This document shows, in pieces, positions 17,377 through 25,472 of a stretch of 64,000 nt of DNA. Numbering within the stretch: position 1 is the first letter of the stretch; the number at the start of each line of letters is the position of its first letter. This DNA comes from JAWXCE01 sp033764775. GTDB lineage: Bacteria; Pseudomonadota; Alphaproteobacteria; Rhizobiales; Rhodomicrobiaceae. The position numbers were made by a program, and so were the translations under genes. The stretch is from contig JANRIQ010000012.1 of assembly GCA_033764775.1 (NCBI GenBank), positions 89,547-153,546 of the forward strand. The letters run 5' to 3'. The notes beneath the pieces were generated by a model. It was not told the origin of the DNA. It did not search any database and worked only from the letters and a program-made list of their open reading frames with translations.

Positions 17377-17604
17377 TCACCCCATGAAGGCGAACGGCGC
17401 CGACCTGTGCGCCGCCGCTTTCGCCTCAGCGATGACGGAGCGTCGGTGCATGGAGCCGAGCGGGCGCGAACCGGGAAGCAGCCGGGCGACAAGCGCCACG
17501 GGCAGGAAAATCAAGAACGCCGCGCCGAAGATGAGGCGATATTCGAGCGCGTTCTTGCGCCGAGCGCGGACGGGCGAAAATGTTTTGTGCGTATCAACGG
17601 CCAT
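17377..17604 (-). CDS. pufQ: PufQ, bacteriochlorophyll/puf operon accessory protein
   Basis: Protein of 75 residues with one membrane helix (about residues 23-43, EYRLIFGAAFLIFLPVALVA), preceded by a basic segment (RARRKNALEYRL). Size, single helix and position between bchZ and pufB match PufQ, which is needed for normal bacteriochlorophyll levels in Rhodobacter and is thought to act on tetrapyrrole supply. GGAGG lies about 8 bases before the ATG. It starts 69 bases after bchZ. Confidence 0.88.
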   Translation of the reverse strand: MAVDTHKTFSPVRARRKNALEYRLIFGAAFLIFLPVALVARLLPGSRPLGSMHRRSVIAEAKAAAHRSAPFAFMG

Positions 17605-17673
17605 GGGTCATGCCTCCGCGATGTGAAGTCTGAAACGGGTTTTCGTTCGGGGCAGGCGTTGCGGGGCGGCGCG

Positions 17674-19119
17674 TCATGCGGCCCTCCCCAGAACGCCGGC
17701 GCAGGATTGCGCGACACGCGCGGCCGACACCTGCTCCTCGCCGGCGTGCAGCGCGGCGCGTTCCGCGGCGTCGCGCAGGCGTTTGGCCGCGGAGATGCGG
17801 ATGAGCACCGGCTGGCTTTCCACCAGGTCGTCGAGCGCGGCTTTCGCCTCGTCCGCCCAGGGCAACTGCTTCACGGCGCGCGTCGGCGTCGCCTCGACCT
17901 TGTCCATGTCGGAGCTCAGCGGAAGAATGTGAAAAAGCGCGTCGAAAAGCGCGTTGCACACCTCCTGCACGAGGTAGGTCGCGCCTGCGTAGCCCATGAA
18001 CGGCGTGCCGGTGTGGCGGCGGATGATGGCGCCGGGGAACGACGCTGGGATGTACATCGCGCGCGCGCCGCATTCCGCCATGTACATGCGCTCGTTATAC
18101 GAGCCGAACATGACGAGCGGAGTTTTCGTGCGCACCATCTCGCGGATGGCGGCGTTGTCGGTTTTGGCGCCCGCGCAGCGCGACACGGCGAAGGTGCACG
18201 GGAGCCCCATCTCGTGCTCGAGGAAATTGCGCACGCCGCGCGCATAGGTCTCGTTCGCGACGATGGCGAAGCTCGCCGTGCCGAAGAAATCCTGCGTGAC
18301 CGAACGCCACAAGTCCCAGAGCGGCTTGATGGTCGTGTGCTTTTCGCTCTCGATGAACGGCTCCGGGTCGAGGCCGGTCAACTCGCCGAGCTTGCGCAGG
18401 AATTTCGTCGTGGAGTGCAGGCCGATCGGCGCTTGCAGATAGGGCCGCTCCAGCGTCTCGCACAGCAGGCGGCCGAACTCGCGGTACATGCAGATGTTCA
18501 CGTCGGCGTTGACGAGCCGCTGCACGTCGGCAAGGTGCGCGCCGAGCGGGAACACCATGTTGATCTCGCAGCCGATGCCTTCGACAAGGCGGCGGATTTC
18601 AGCCAGATCGCTCGGCGTGTTGAACGTGCCGTAGATCGGGCCGATAATGTTGACGCGCGGCCGCTCGCCCTCTTTGCGTTTGCGCTCGGGCATCTTGCGC
18701 AGGCCGAATTCGGTCCACAGCCAGTTGATGGCGCGGTTCGCGCTCTGCCACTGATCCTCATCGATCGTGCGCGGCAGGAAGCGCTTGATGCCCGTGCCCT
18801 CAGGCGTGACGCCGCCGCCGATCATTTCGGCGATGGAGCCGGTGACGACCACGGATGGCAGGCTTGGGTCGAGCGTCTTGTGCGCGCGCTTCATCGCGCC
18901 TTCGGTGCCGTGCTGGCCCAACTCCTCTTCGGCGAGGCCGGTGACGACGATGGGCAGTTCGTGCGGCGGCAGGCCGTCGGTGTAGTGCAGCACCGAGGTA
19001 ATGGGCAGGTTCTCGCAGCCGACAGGGCCGTCGATGATCACCTGCAGGCCCTTGATCGCCGTGAAGGCGTAGACCGAACCCCAGTAGCCGCCCGCTCTAT
19101 CGTGGTCGAGGATCAGCAT
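17674..19119 (-). CDS. bchZ: Chlorophyllide a reductase subunit Z
   Basis: NifK-like subunit of 481 residues. With BchY it forms the catalytic part of the nitrogenase-like enzyme that reduces ring B of chlorophyllide a, with electrons from BchX. Conserved segments include MLILDHDRAGGYWGSVYAFTAIKGLQVIIDGPVGCENLP at the start, with its cluster cysteine, and FGSYNERMYMAECGARAMYIPASFPGAIIRRHTGTPFMGY late in the protein. Its ATG overlaps the bchY stop by one base. It is followed by pufQ. Confidence 0.97.
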   Translation of the reverse strand: MLILDHDRAGGYWGSVYAFTAIKGLQVIIDGPVGCENLPITSVLHYTDGLPPHELPIVVTGLAEEELGQHGTEGAMKRAHKTLDPSLPSVVVTGSIAEMIGGGVTPEGTGIKRFLPRTIDEDQWQSANRAINWLWTEFGLRKMPERKRKEGERPRVNIIGPIYGTFNTPSDLAEIRRLVEGIGCEINMVFPLGAHLADVQRLVNADVNICMYREFGRLLCETLERPYLQAPIGLHSTTKFLRKLGELTGLDPEPFIESEKHTTIKPLWDLWRSVTQDFFGTASFAIVANETYARGVRNFLEHEMGLPCTFAVSRCAGAKTDNAAIREMVRTKTPLVMFGSYNERMYMAECGARAMYIPASFPGAIIRRHTGTPFMGYAGATYLVQEVCNALFDALFHILPLSSDMDKVEATPTRAVKQLPWADEAKAALDDLVESQPVLIRISAAKRLRDAAERAALHAGEEQVSAARVAQSCAGVLGRAA

Positions 19120-20675
19120 CAGATCATCTCCTCGGCTTTGCGCTGCTTGGCGATCTTAGCGAGCTGGCGCTCATACATATCGCGGAACTCAGGCCGCTCG
19201 CGCGGTTTCTCCTGCCAGACGCCCGCTGTTCCCGCCTCGCCCACGCCCTCAAAGAACGCGCTCATCTCGTCGAAGCGGGCTTTGTTGGCGAGCGCCGCGT
19301 TCACCACGGTCGCGAGACTGCCTGCGCCCGCCGGACCCATCAGCGGCCGCGCCGAGATGAGGTTGGTGAAGTAGAGCGCGGGCGTGCGCTTCTCTTTCGC
19401 CTTCTGCACGATGGGGGTGGTGCCGATGGCGAGGTCGGGGCGGAACTCCTCGAAAGCCGCGAGATCCTGTTCGAGCGACGCGCGGAACTGCACGCGCACG
19501 CCCTTCGCCTCCAGCCATTCGCGGTCGGCGTCGGAGAAGCGCGTGCGCGGGCAAGCCGTGCCGACATAGCGCACGTCGGCGCCGCTCTCGATCAGCAGGC
19601 GCGCGACGATCAGTTCGGAGCCTTCGTAGCCCGACAGCGTGACGCGGCCCTTGATCGGCAGCTTGGCGAGCGCGGCTTTCACGGCGGGCAGCGCCCGATT
19701 TTTGGCGGCGTCGATCTGCGCGCGCGCCACGCCGCAGGTCTGGCCAGTGGCCTCCAGCCACGCCTCGGTTCCGTCATGACCGACGGGCGCGGAGCCAACG
19801 ACGGGCCGTCCGGCGGCCTCGAACTCGCGCACACTCGCCGTGTAGAACGGGTGGATGGCGGCCACCGCCGCGCAGTCGAGCGCCGCATACAACTCGCGCC
19901 ATTCGCGTGTGGGGACGACCGGGCCGGCGGCGAGGCCCATCGGCTCCAGCATCGCGGCGATGCTCATCGGGTCGGCGGGGAACATCTCGCCGAGCAGCGT
20001 GACGGTCGGCCGGTCGGACTTGCCCCCGCGCGGGGCGGCGACGGCGCCTTGCTCAGCTTCGGCCCGCGCGTATCTCAGCATCGCGCCAGCCAGCACGTCT
20101 TTGGCCTCGGCGTGTGTCGGCACGCCAAAGCCCGGCACGTCGATCCCGATGATGCGCACGCCGTTGATTTCTTTCGGGAGCAGTTGCAGCGGCACGCCGG
20201 AGGCGGTCGGCACGCACAGATTGGTGATGACCACCGCGTCGTACAGCTCCGGGTCGGCGAGTTTGTAGACCGCGTCGCGGATGTCCTCGAACAGCTTGCC
20301 GGTGACGAGCGTCTCGGAGTTGAACGGCACATAGCCGACCGTGCGCCGCGCGCCGTAGAAGTGCGAGGTGAAGGTGAGGCCGTAGACGCAGCAGGCCGAG
20401 CCGGACAGCACCGTCGCCGTCCGCCGCATCCTCAGGCCGACGCGCAACGATCCAAACGCGGGGCACATGCTTTGCGGCTGATCGTGCGGGCCTTGCGGAT
20501 AGTCGGCGGCGTATTGCGCCAGCGTCTCACTCTTGCCCGCGCTTTCCGCCGCGCGCTTCATTTCGCCCTTGCTATGGCAGCCGCCTTTCGAGGCGGAACC
20601 GCCCGAAAAGGTCCCCTCCCCCGGGGAGAGATCGGGGGCGGGGGGGGAGTTAACGGGAGTGTCAAGTGCGGTCAT
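19119..20675 (-). CDS. bchY: Chlorophyllide a reductase subunit Y
   Basis: NifD-like subunit of 518 residues that pairs with BchZ. Likely cluster ligands sit in MCPAFGSLRVGLRM and SGSACCVYGLTFTSHFYGARRTVGYVPF. The first 55 residues are low-complexity (SPPAPDLSPGEG...) and variable in the family, so the start could lie slightly downstream. It begins 7 bases after bchX and overlaps bchZ by one base. Confidence 0.96.
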   Translation of the reverse strand: MTALDTPVNSPPAPDLSPGEGTFSGGSASKGGCHSKGEMKRAAESAGKSETLAQYAADYPQGPHDQPQSMCPAFGSLRVGLRMRRTATVLSGSACCVYGLTFTSHFYGARRTVGYVPFNSETLVTGKLFEDIRDAVYKLADPELYDAVVITNLCVPTASGVPLQLLPKEINGVRIIGIDVPGFGVPTHAEAKDVLAGAMLRYARAEAEQGAVAAPRGGKSDRPTVTLLGEMFPADPMSIAAMLEPMGLAAGPVVPTREWRELYAALDCAAVAAIHPFYTASVREFEAAGRPVVGSAPVGHDGTEAWLEATGQTCGVARAQIDAAKNRALPAVKAALAKLPIKGRVTLSGYEGSELIVARLLIESGADVRYVGTACPRTRFSDADREWLEAKGVRVQFRASLEQDLAAFEEFRPDLAIGTTPIVQKAKEKRTPALYFTNLISARPLMGPAGAGSLATVVNAALANKARFDEMSAFFEGVGEAGTAGVWQEKPRERPEFRDMYERQLAKIAKQRKAEEMI

Positions 20676-20682
20676 GAGCGCC

Positions 20683-21702
20683 TCACGCCGCGTCGTAAAT
20701 GACTTCGAGGGAGACTTTTTCGACCATCACGCCGCCGCGCATGTCCTCCTGGGAGGCCGGCAGCAGCGTCACGCCGCGCCCAACCGCCTCGCCCTTGAAC
20801 AGGCCGAGCAAGCCGTCGGTCGACAGAGGCTTCGGGCGCACCGGCGGCGCTTCCGCCACGTTCATCGCCAGCATCTCGAAGATCGGCGCCCATTCGCCGC
20901 CGGGCACGCCAACGATCTCGTAATTCGCGCTTTTCTTGCGGATGTCGTCGTTCTGCGGGATGGCGGCGAGCACCGGGATGCCGACCGCGTCGCAGAAGGC
21001 CTGCGCCTCGCCGGTGCCGTCATCCTTGTTGATGAGCATGCCCGCGACGCCCACATTGCCGCCGAGCTTGCGGAAATATTCGACCGCCGAGCAGACGTTG
21101 TTGGCGACGTAGAGCGATTGCAGGTCGTTCGAGCCGACGACGATCACCTTCTGGCACATGTCGCGGGCGATCGGCAGGCCGAAGCCGCCGCACACCACGT
21201 CGCCGAGGAAGTCGAGCAGCACGTAGTCGAAGCCCCATTCATGGAAGCCGAGCTTTTCGAGCAGTTCGAAGCCGTGGATGATGCCGCGCCCGCCGCAGCC
21301 GCGACCGACCTCAGGGCCGCCCAATTCCATGGCGAAAACGCCGTCGCGCTTGAAGCACACGTCGCCGATCTGGACCTCTTCGCCGGAGAGCTTTTTCTTG
21401 GCCGAGGTTTCGATGATGGTCGGACAAGCGCGGCCGCCGAACAGCAGCGACGTCGTGTCGGACTTCGGATCACAGCCGATAAGCAGCACGCGCTTGCCCT
21501 GCTGGGCCATCATGTAGGACAGGTTGGCGAGGCTGAACGATTTGCCGATGCCGCCCTTGCCGTAGATGGCGATGATCTGCGTGGTTTTCGTCACCGGGCC
21601 AGTCGGCAGCGCATCGGGTTCGATCGCCGCTTCGTCGCGCAGACGTTGTGTCATAGTCACTTGCGGCTGGCCCGTGGGCCGATCGCCATCGAGGGGGGTC
21701 AT
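20683..21702 (-). CDS. bchX: Chlorophyllide a reductase iron protein subunit X
   Basis: NifH-like ATPase of 339 residues with Walker A GKGGIGKS at residues 48-55 and the cluster cysteines in GRGCGGRGII and GDVVCGGFGLP. It donates electrons to BchYZ. It is longer than BchL, with a C-terminal extension of about 40 residues as usual for BchX. ATG 21702 overlaps the bchC stop (ATGA) and gives the normal N terminus; the upstream open frame is a shadow of bchC. Confidence 0.97.
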   Translation of the reverse strand: MTPLDGDRPTGQPQVTMTQRLRDEAAIEPDALPTGPVTKTTQIIAIYGKGGIGKSFSLANLSYMMAQQGKRVLLIGCDPKSDTTSLLFGGRACPTIIETSAKKKLSGEEVQIGDVCFKRDGVFAMELGGPEVGRGCGGRGIIHGFELLEKLGFHEWGFDYVLLDFLGDVVCGGFGLPIARDMCQKVIVVGSNDLQSLYVANNVCSAVEYFRKLGGNVGVAGMLINKDDGTGEAQAFCDAVGIPVLAAIPQNDDIRKKSANYEIVGVPGGEWAPIFEMLAMNVAEAPPVRPKPLSTDGLLGLFKGEAVGRGVTLLPASQEDMRGGVMVEKVSLEVIYDAA

Positions 21703-22637
21703 GAGCAGCGTCTCCAATCGAGGATCATTTTCAGGCAGGCGGGGTCGTCGAAGGCGGTGCGGTAGGCGTCGCCCGCATCGAGCGCCGAAGCGCGGTGGGT
21801 GATGAGGCCGGACAGCGAGAGGCGCCCATCGGCGACAAGCGCGACGACGGCCGCCATGTCCTCCGGCTTCCATTCAGCGGCGACGCGCAGCCGCGCCTCG
21901 CGCATGAAGGCCGGCGGAAAGGCGAAGGCGACCGGTTCGCTATAGAAGCCGGCGAGCGTAATTTCGCCGCCGAAGGCCAGGCGGGCGATCAGCGTGTCGA
22001 GCAGCCCGGCGTCGCCGCTCGCGTCGTAGATGGAGTCGTAAGCGCGGCGCGGGTCCGCGTCGGGATGCAAAACCTCGTAGCCCTCGGCGCCGTCCAACCG
22101 CGTGGGGTTCGTCTCCCATACGACCGGGGTGTCTCCCAGAGCGAGCGAGATGCGCGCCAGCAAGCGCCCCAGCGCGCCATGGCCGACGATGAGTTGCGGC
22201 GGGCGACCCTTAGGATCGGCCAGCGCATGCCGCGCCGTGGCGGCGAGCGCGAGCATGACGGCGTCCTCGCCGACGTCCGCCTCGATGACCGTCAATCGGG
22301 CGCCGGGCGCCGTGACGCGGGAAGCCGCGCCGCCGAACAGACCGCGCACCGCGCCGAAACATTTGGCGCCGGGCACGAAGACCCGGTCGCCTGTCCGAAG
22401 GCCAGAGCGGGACCCCGCTTCCACGACAAGGCCAACGGACTCATAGCCCGGAACGAGCGGATAGCCCATCCCGGGAAACTTCGGCATGCGGCCTCGCCAC
22501 AACAGGCGCTCGGTGCCGGCGCTGACGCCACTCCACTCCATGGCCACCACGGCGTCGTCCTCGGTGGGCGGGGCGATCGGAAGCCGGCTGAGCGTCAGCC
22601 TTTCCGGTCCCTCCATCACCACCGCAAGCGCGTCCAT
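21699..22637 (-). CDS. bchC: 3-hydroxyethyl bacteriochlorophyllide a dehydrogenase
   Basis: Zinc-alcohol-dehydrogenase-like oxidoreductase of 312 residues that oxidises the C3 hydroxyethyl group to the acetyl group of bacteriochlorophyllide a. The family pattern GVSAGTERLLWRGRMPKFPGMGYPLVPGYESVG is present, and so is a degenerate nucleotide-binding region (IVGHGALGRLLAR). ATG 22637, with GGAG about 10 bases upstream and an N terminus MDALAVVMEGPERL like other BchC, is preferred over the ATG seven codons earlier (22658). First gene of the bchCXYZ-puf transcript, behind a PpsR-type promoter. Confidence 0.95.
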   Translation of the reverse strand: MDALAVVMEGPERLTLSRLPIAPPTEDDAVVAMEWSGVSAGTERLLWRGRMPKFPGMGYPLVPGYESVGLVVEAGSRSGLRTGDRVFVPGAKCFGAVRGLFGGAASRVTAPGARLTVIEADVGEDAVMLALAATARHALADPKGRPPQLIVGHGALGRLLARISLALGDTPVVWETNPTRLDGAEGYEVLHPDADPRRAYDSIYDASGDAGLLDTLIARLAFGGEITLAGFYSEPVAFAFPPAFMREARLRVAAEWKPEDMAAVVALVADGRLSLSGLITHRASALDAGDAYRTAFDDPACLKMILDWRRCS

Positions 22638-22691
22638 CGTGTCAGGCTCCGTGACCATGTGCCTATTTTTTTAGCGGGAAGTCGTCATTTT

Positions 22692-22709
22692 TGTCAGTGT
22701 AGTTTGACT
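22692..22709 (-). promoter_or_regulatory. PpsR/CrtJ-type operator 2 of bchC (one mismatch)
   Basis: On the minus strand AGTCAAACTACACTGACA, one base off TGT-N12-ACA. It covers the -10 element of bchC and lies 26 bases from operator 1, the same spacing as at hemA. Confidence 0.6.
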
Positions 22710-22723
22710 GCAAAAGTTGTCAA
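22696..22723 (-). promoter_or_regulatory. Sigma-70-type promoter of bchC
   Basis: Minus-strand -35 TTGACA (22723-22718), 16-base spacer, -10 TACACT (22701-22696). Both hexamers lie inside PpsR-type palindromes. Predicted start near 22689, about 50 bases before the bchC ATG. Confidence 0.65.
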
Positions 22724-22735
22724 ATAATATTTACA
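22718..22735 (-). promoter_or_regulatory. PpsR/CrtJ-type operator 1 of bchC
   Basis: Perfect TGT-N12-ACA palindrome, minus strand TGTAAATATTATTTGACA, ending in the -35 hexamer. It overlaps the last codons and stop of crtF, so crtF and bchC are separated by an operator embedded in coding DNA. Confidence 0.8.
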
Positions 22736-23888
22736 CTTGCCCCACCGTCGCGTGGATGACGCTGGCGAGCAAAGGCCGTCTGGTGGGTCGGCGCCGGATG
22801 CGAGCGAAGCCGGCCTGGGTCAGAATCGCTTTGTGTTCGGCAAAACTGCGCGCGCGGCCCCGGCCCATGGCCAGCAGATAAAGGCCGAAATAGGCGTCGG
22901 CGACCGGGCCGCCCTCGGACAAAGGCTCCGCGATGAGCAGCGCGCCGCCCGGGGCGAGCGCCGCCCGCGCCCCTTTCAGAATGCGCAGCGCCGTCGCGTC
23001 GTCATGGTCGAGCAGCACGCGGACGAGGGTGATGAGGTCTGCGCCGCCGGGCAGTTGGCCGCGAAAGTCGCCGCCGATCGCGCTGGCCCGCGCGCCAAGA
23101 CCAGCCTCGGCGAAGCGCGCGGCGGCCCGTTCGGCCACGGCGGGCAGATCGAACAACACCAGTTCAAGGTTTGGCGCGGCGCGGGCGGTGGCCAGCAGAA
23201 ACGCGCCATCGCCGCCGCCCACATCCATGAGCCGCCGGTGCCGCCGGAAGTTGTAGGCGGCCAAGGTCTCGGCCGCGACGCCCGGCTGCGACGCCGACAT
23301 CAGCGCCGTGTAGGGCGAGACGGCCTCGCCGGGCAAAGCCTCGGCGGCGCGCGCGTCGGCGTAAGGCCAATAGGCGGCGAGTTGCGTGTCGCCCGCCTCG
23401 CCGCGCAACAGGGCGACCGGATCACGCAGATCGGCGTAGAGCATGGCGTGATGCTCCACCATCGCCGCGATGCCTGGGTCGGCCTTCATCGCCGCGCCGA
23501 GGAGACCGAGACCGTAGCGTCCCCCGCCCCGCCGCGCCGCGAGCCGCAACGACGCGGCAGCCTTCAGCAAACGCTCGGCCGCATCTGGGGCAAGGCCCGC
23601 CCGCGCGCCGAACTCGGCGGGCGTGAGCGGCGACGCCAAACTCTCGAACAACCTCAGGCGCACACAGGCGAAGAGAACCTGGCTGTAGACGAAGCCCGCC
23701 GAGATGTCGAACAGCGCGCGCTCGTGACGGCGCGCGATACCCCGCACGCCGGGGAAGCCCGCCGCCCAGCGCTGAAACGCCGCCGAACCGATCAAACGAT
23801 CGCGCAACGCGTAGACTCGGTCGGCGAGGGACGCCGAGGGCGTCGCCGCCGGCATGCGCTTTTGTTGTTGCGTGACCCGCGATTGCAT
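22731..23888 (-). CDS. crtF: Demethylspheroidene O-methyltransferase
   Basis: SAM-dependent carotenoid methyltransferase of 385 residues from the chosen ATG. It methylates the C1 hydroxyl made by CrtC. It shows an N-terminal winged-helix dimerisation region, then the SAM site LMDVGGGDGAFLLATA, the VLFDLPAV acidic loop and DLITLVRVLLDHDD with the catalytic region. The frame is open to a GTG at 23912, but that would include the upstream palindrome; ATG 23888 or ATG 23855 are the likelier starts. Divergent from crtD. Confidence 0.92.
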   Translation of the reverse strand: MQSRVTQQQKRMPAATPSASLADRVYALRDRLIGSAAFQRWAAGFPGVRGIARRHERALFDISAGFVYSQVLFACVRLRLFESLASPLTPAEFGARAGLAPDAAERLLKAAASLRLAARRGGGRYGLGLLGAAMKADPGIAAMVEHHAMLYADLRDPVALLRGEAGDTQLAAYWPYADARAAEALPGEAVSPYTALMSASQPGVAAETLAAYNFRRHRRLMDVGGGDGAFLLATARAAPNLELVLFDLPAVAERAAARFAEAGLGARASAIGGDFRGQLPGGADLITLVRVLLDHDDATALRILKGARAALAPGGALLIAEPLSEGGPVADAYFGLYLLAMGRGRARSFAEHKAILTQAGFARIRRRPTRRPLLASVIHATVGQV

Positions 23889-23893
23889 ATCAC

Positions 23894-23911
23894 TGTAAAG
23901 TTTAGTTGTCA
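23894..23911 (+). promoter_or_regulatory. Degenerate PpsR/CrtJ-type site between crtF and crtD
   Basis: TGTAAAGTTTAGTTGTCA, one base off TGT-N12-ACA, between the divergent crtF and crtD starts. As at hemA and bchC its right end (TTGTCA) resembles a -35 hexamer. No second site 26 bases away is convincing. Confidence 0.4.
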
Positions 23912-23948
23912 CTTAAGGCGTCATTAAAAATGGACAACCGGCGCGACG

Positions 23949-25472
23949 ATGTCAATCGCGTACGGTTCGAGCGAGGCGATGGGGAGACGCGCCAAACGGA
24001 TCGTGGTTGTGGGGGCCGGGATGGGCGGGCTTGCGGCCGCCGTCGACCTTGCGAGCCGCGGCTTCGCGGTCACGGTGCTTGAACGCGCCGCCGCGCCCGG
24101 AGGAAAAATGCGCGAGGTCATTGTCGGGGGCCAGGCCATCGACGCAGGGCCGACGGTGCTCACCATGCGCTGGGCGTTCGCCGAACTATTCGCCTCCGCC
24201 GGCGCCGATTTAGCCGACTACGTGACCTGCGTCCCTGCTCGCACGCTGGCCCGCCACGGCTGGGCGAACGGACGGCTGGATCTGTTCGCCGACCTGGAGG
24301 AAACCGTCGCGGCCATCGGCGAGTTCGCGGGCGCGGCCGACGCGCGCGGCTACCGCGCATTCTGCTGGCAGGCCCAGCGCATCTACGACATCCTGGAACG
24401 GCCGTTCATCCGCTCCGAAAAGCCGAACCTGGCGCAACTCATGTGGCGCGTGGGGCTGCACCGGCCCGTGGCGCAGTGGCGCATCAACCCCTATCAGACC
24501 CTGTGGGATGCGCTCGGCAAGCATTTCCGCGACCCACGTCTGCGCCAGCTTTTCGCGCGCTACTCGACCTATTGCGGCGCCTCCCCGTTCCGCGCGCCCG
24601 CGACGCTGATGCTGGTCGCCCATTGCGAGCGCGGCGGGGTGTGGCTCGTGGAGGGCGGCATGCACCGCATTGCGAAGGGCCTGGCGCAGCTGGCGACCGA
24701 GCGCGGGGCGCAAATCCGCTTCGGCGCTCATGTGGCCAGGGTGTCGCTTGCGGGCGGTCGCGCCGCCGGCGTGGAGCTGGCGAGTGGGGAGCGCATCGAA
24801 GCCGACGCGGTGGTCATGAACGCCGACCCGGCCGCCGTGGCGGGCGGACGGTTCGGCGCGGAGGCGGCGCGGGGCGTGGCGGATGTGACGCCCGCTCGGC
24901 GATCCATGTCGGCCGTCACATTCGCCGCGACGGCGCGCACCGCGGGCTTTCCGCTCGTCCGCCACACGGTGTTTTTCTCGGACGCCTACAAACAGGAATT
25001 TGAGGATATCCACACGCGCGGCGCGCCGCCCGGCGACCCGACCGTCTATGTCTGCGCCCAGGATCGCGCGGACGCCGACGCAGGGCCTCCCACCGGCGAG
25101 GAGCGCCTGCTGATGGTCGTCAACGCGCCCGCCTGCGGGGACGCCCGCGCCTTCAATGAAACGGAGATCGACTTATGCCGCCAAAGGACACTCCAACGCC
25201 TGGAGCGATGTGGGCTCAGCGTTCAGCCTTCGAGCATGGAGGCGACGACGCCGAGCGATTTCGAGCGTCTGTTTCCGGGGACGGGCGGCGCGCTGTACGG
25301 TCGGGCCCCGCACGGGTGGATGGCGTCGTTCCAGCGGCCGGGGGCGCGCAGCCGTCTGAGGGGGCTTTATTTCGCGGGCGGGAGCGCGCATCCGGGGCCG
25401 GGCGCCCCGATGGCGGCCTTGTCGGGGCGTTTGGCGGCGGCGCGGATCGCAGCGGACCTGGGTTCGACGTAA
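23949..25472 (+). CDS. crtD: 1-hydroxycarotenoid 3,4-desaturase (methoxyneurosporene dehydrogenase)
   Basis: FAD-dependent carotenoid desaturase of 507 residues. The dinucleotide fold VVVGAGMGGLAAAVDLASRGFAVTVLE starts near residue 19, followed by GGKMREVIVGGQAIDAGPTVLTM as in CrtD/CrtI. The C-terminal FAD motif is GLYFAGGSAHPGPGAPMAALSGRLAA. It introduces the 3,4 double bond in spheroidene/spirilloxanthin synthesis. ATG 23979 (ten codons in, with GAGCGAGG upstream) is an alternative start. The end overlaps the probable crtC start region. Confidence 0.93.
   Translation: MSIAYGSSEAMGRRAKRIVVVGAGMGGLAAAVDLASRGFAVTVLERAAAPGGKMREVIVGGQAIDAGPTVLTMRWAFAELFASAGADLADYVTCVPARTLARHGWANGRLDLFADLEETVAAIGEFAGAADARGYRAFCWQAQRIYDILERPFIRSEKPNLAQLMWRVGLHRPVAQWRINPYQTLWDALGKHFRDPRLRQLFARYSTYCGASPFRAPATLMLVAHCERGGVWLVEGGMHRIAKGLAQLATERGAQIRFGAHVARVSLAGGRAAGVELASGERIEADAVVMNADPAAVAGGRFGAEAARGVADVTPARRSMSAVTFAATARTAGFPLVRHTVFFSDAYKQEFEDIHTRGAPPGDPTVYVCAQDRADADAGPPTGEERLLMVVNAPACGDARAFNETEIDLCRQRTLQRLERCGLSVQPSSMEATTPSDFERLFPGTGGALYGRAPHGWMASFQRPGARSRLRGLYFAGGSAHPGPGAPMAALSGRLAAARIAADLGST

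Noticed and set aside
17254..19374. A 706-codon open frame on the plus strand
   Set aside because: Antisense to bchZ, pufQ and part of bchY; its sequence is rich in Arg, His and Ala as expected of a GC-rich shadow, with no recognisable motif.
25175..25315. Longer N terminus for crtC
   Set aside because: Lies wholly over crtD and has shadow-like composition; known CrtC proteins begin close to the FDVKVPSNGYAWWYVDG segment.
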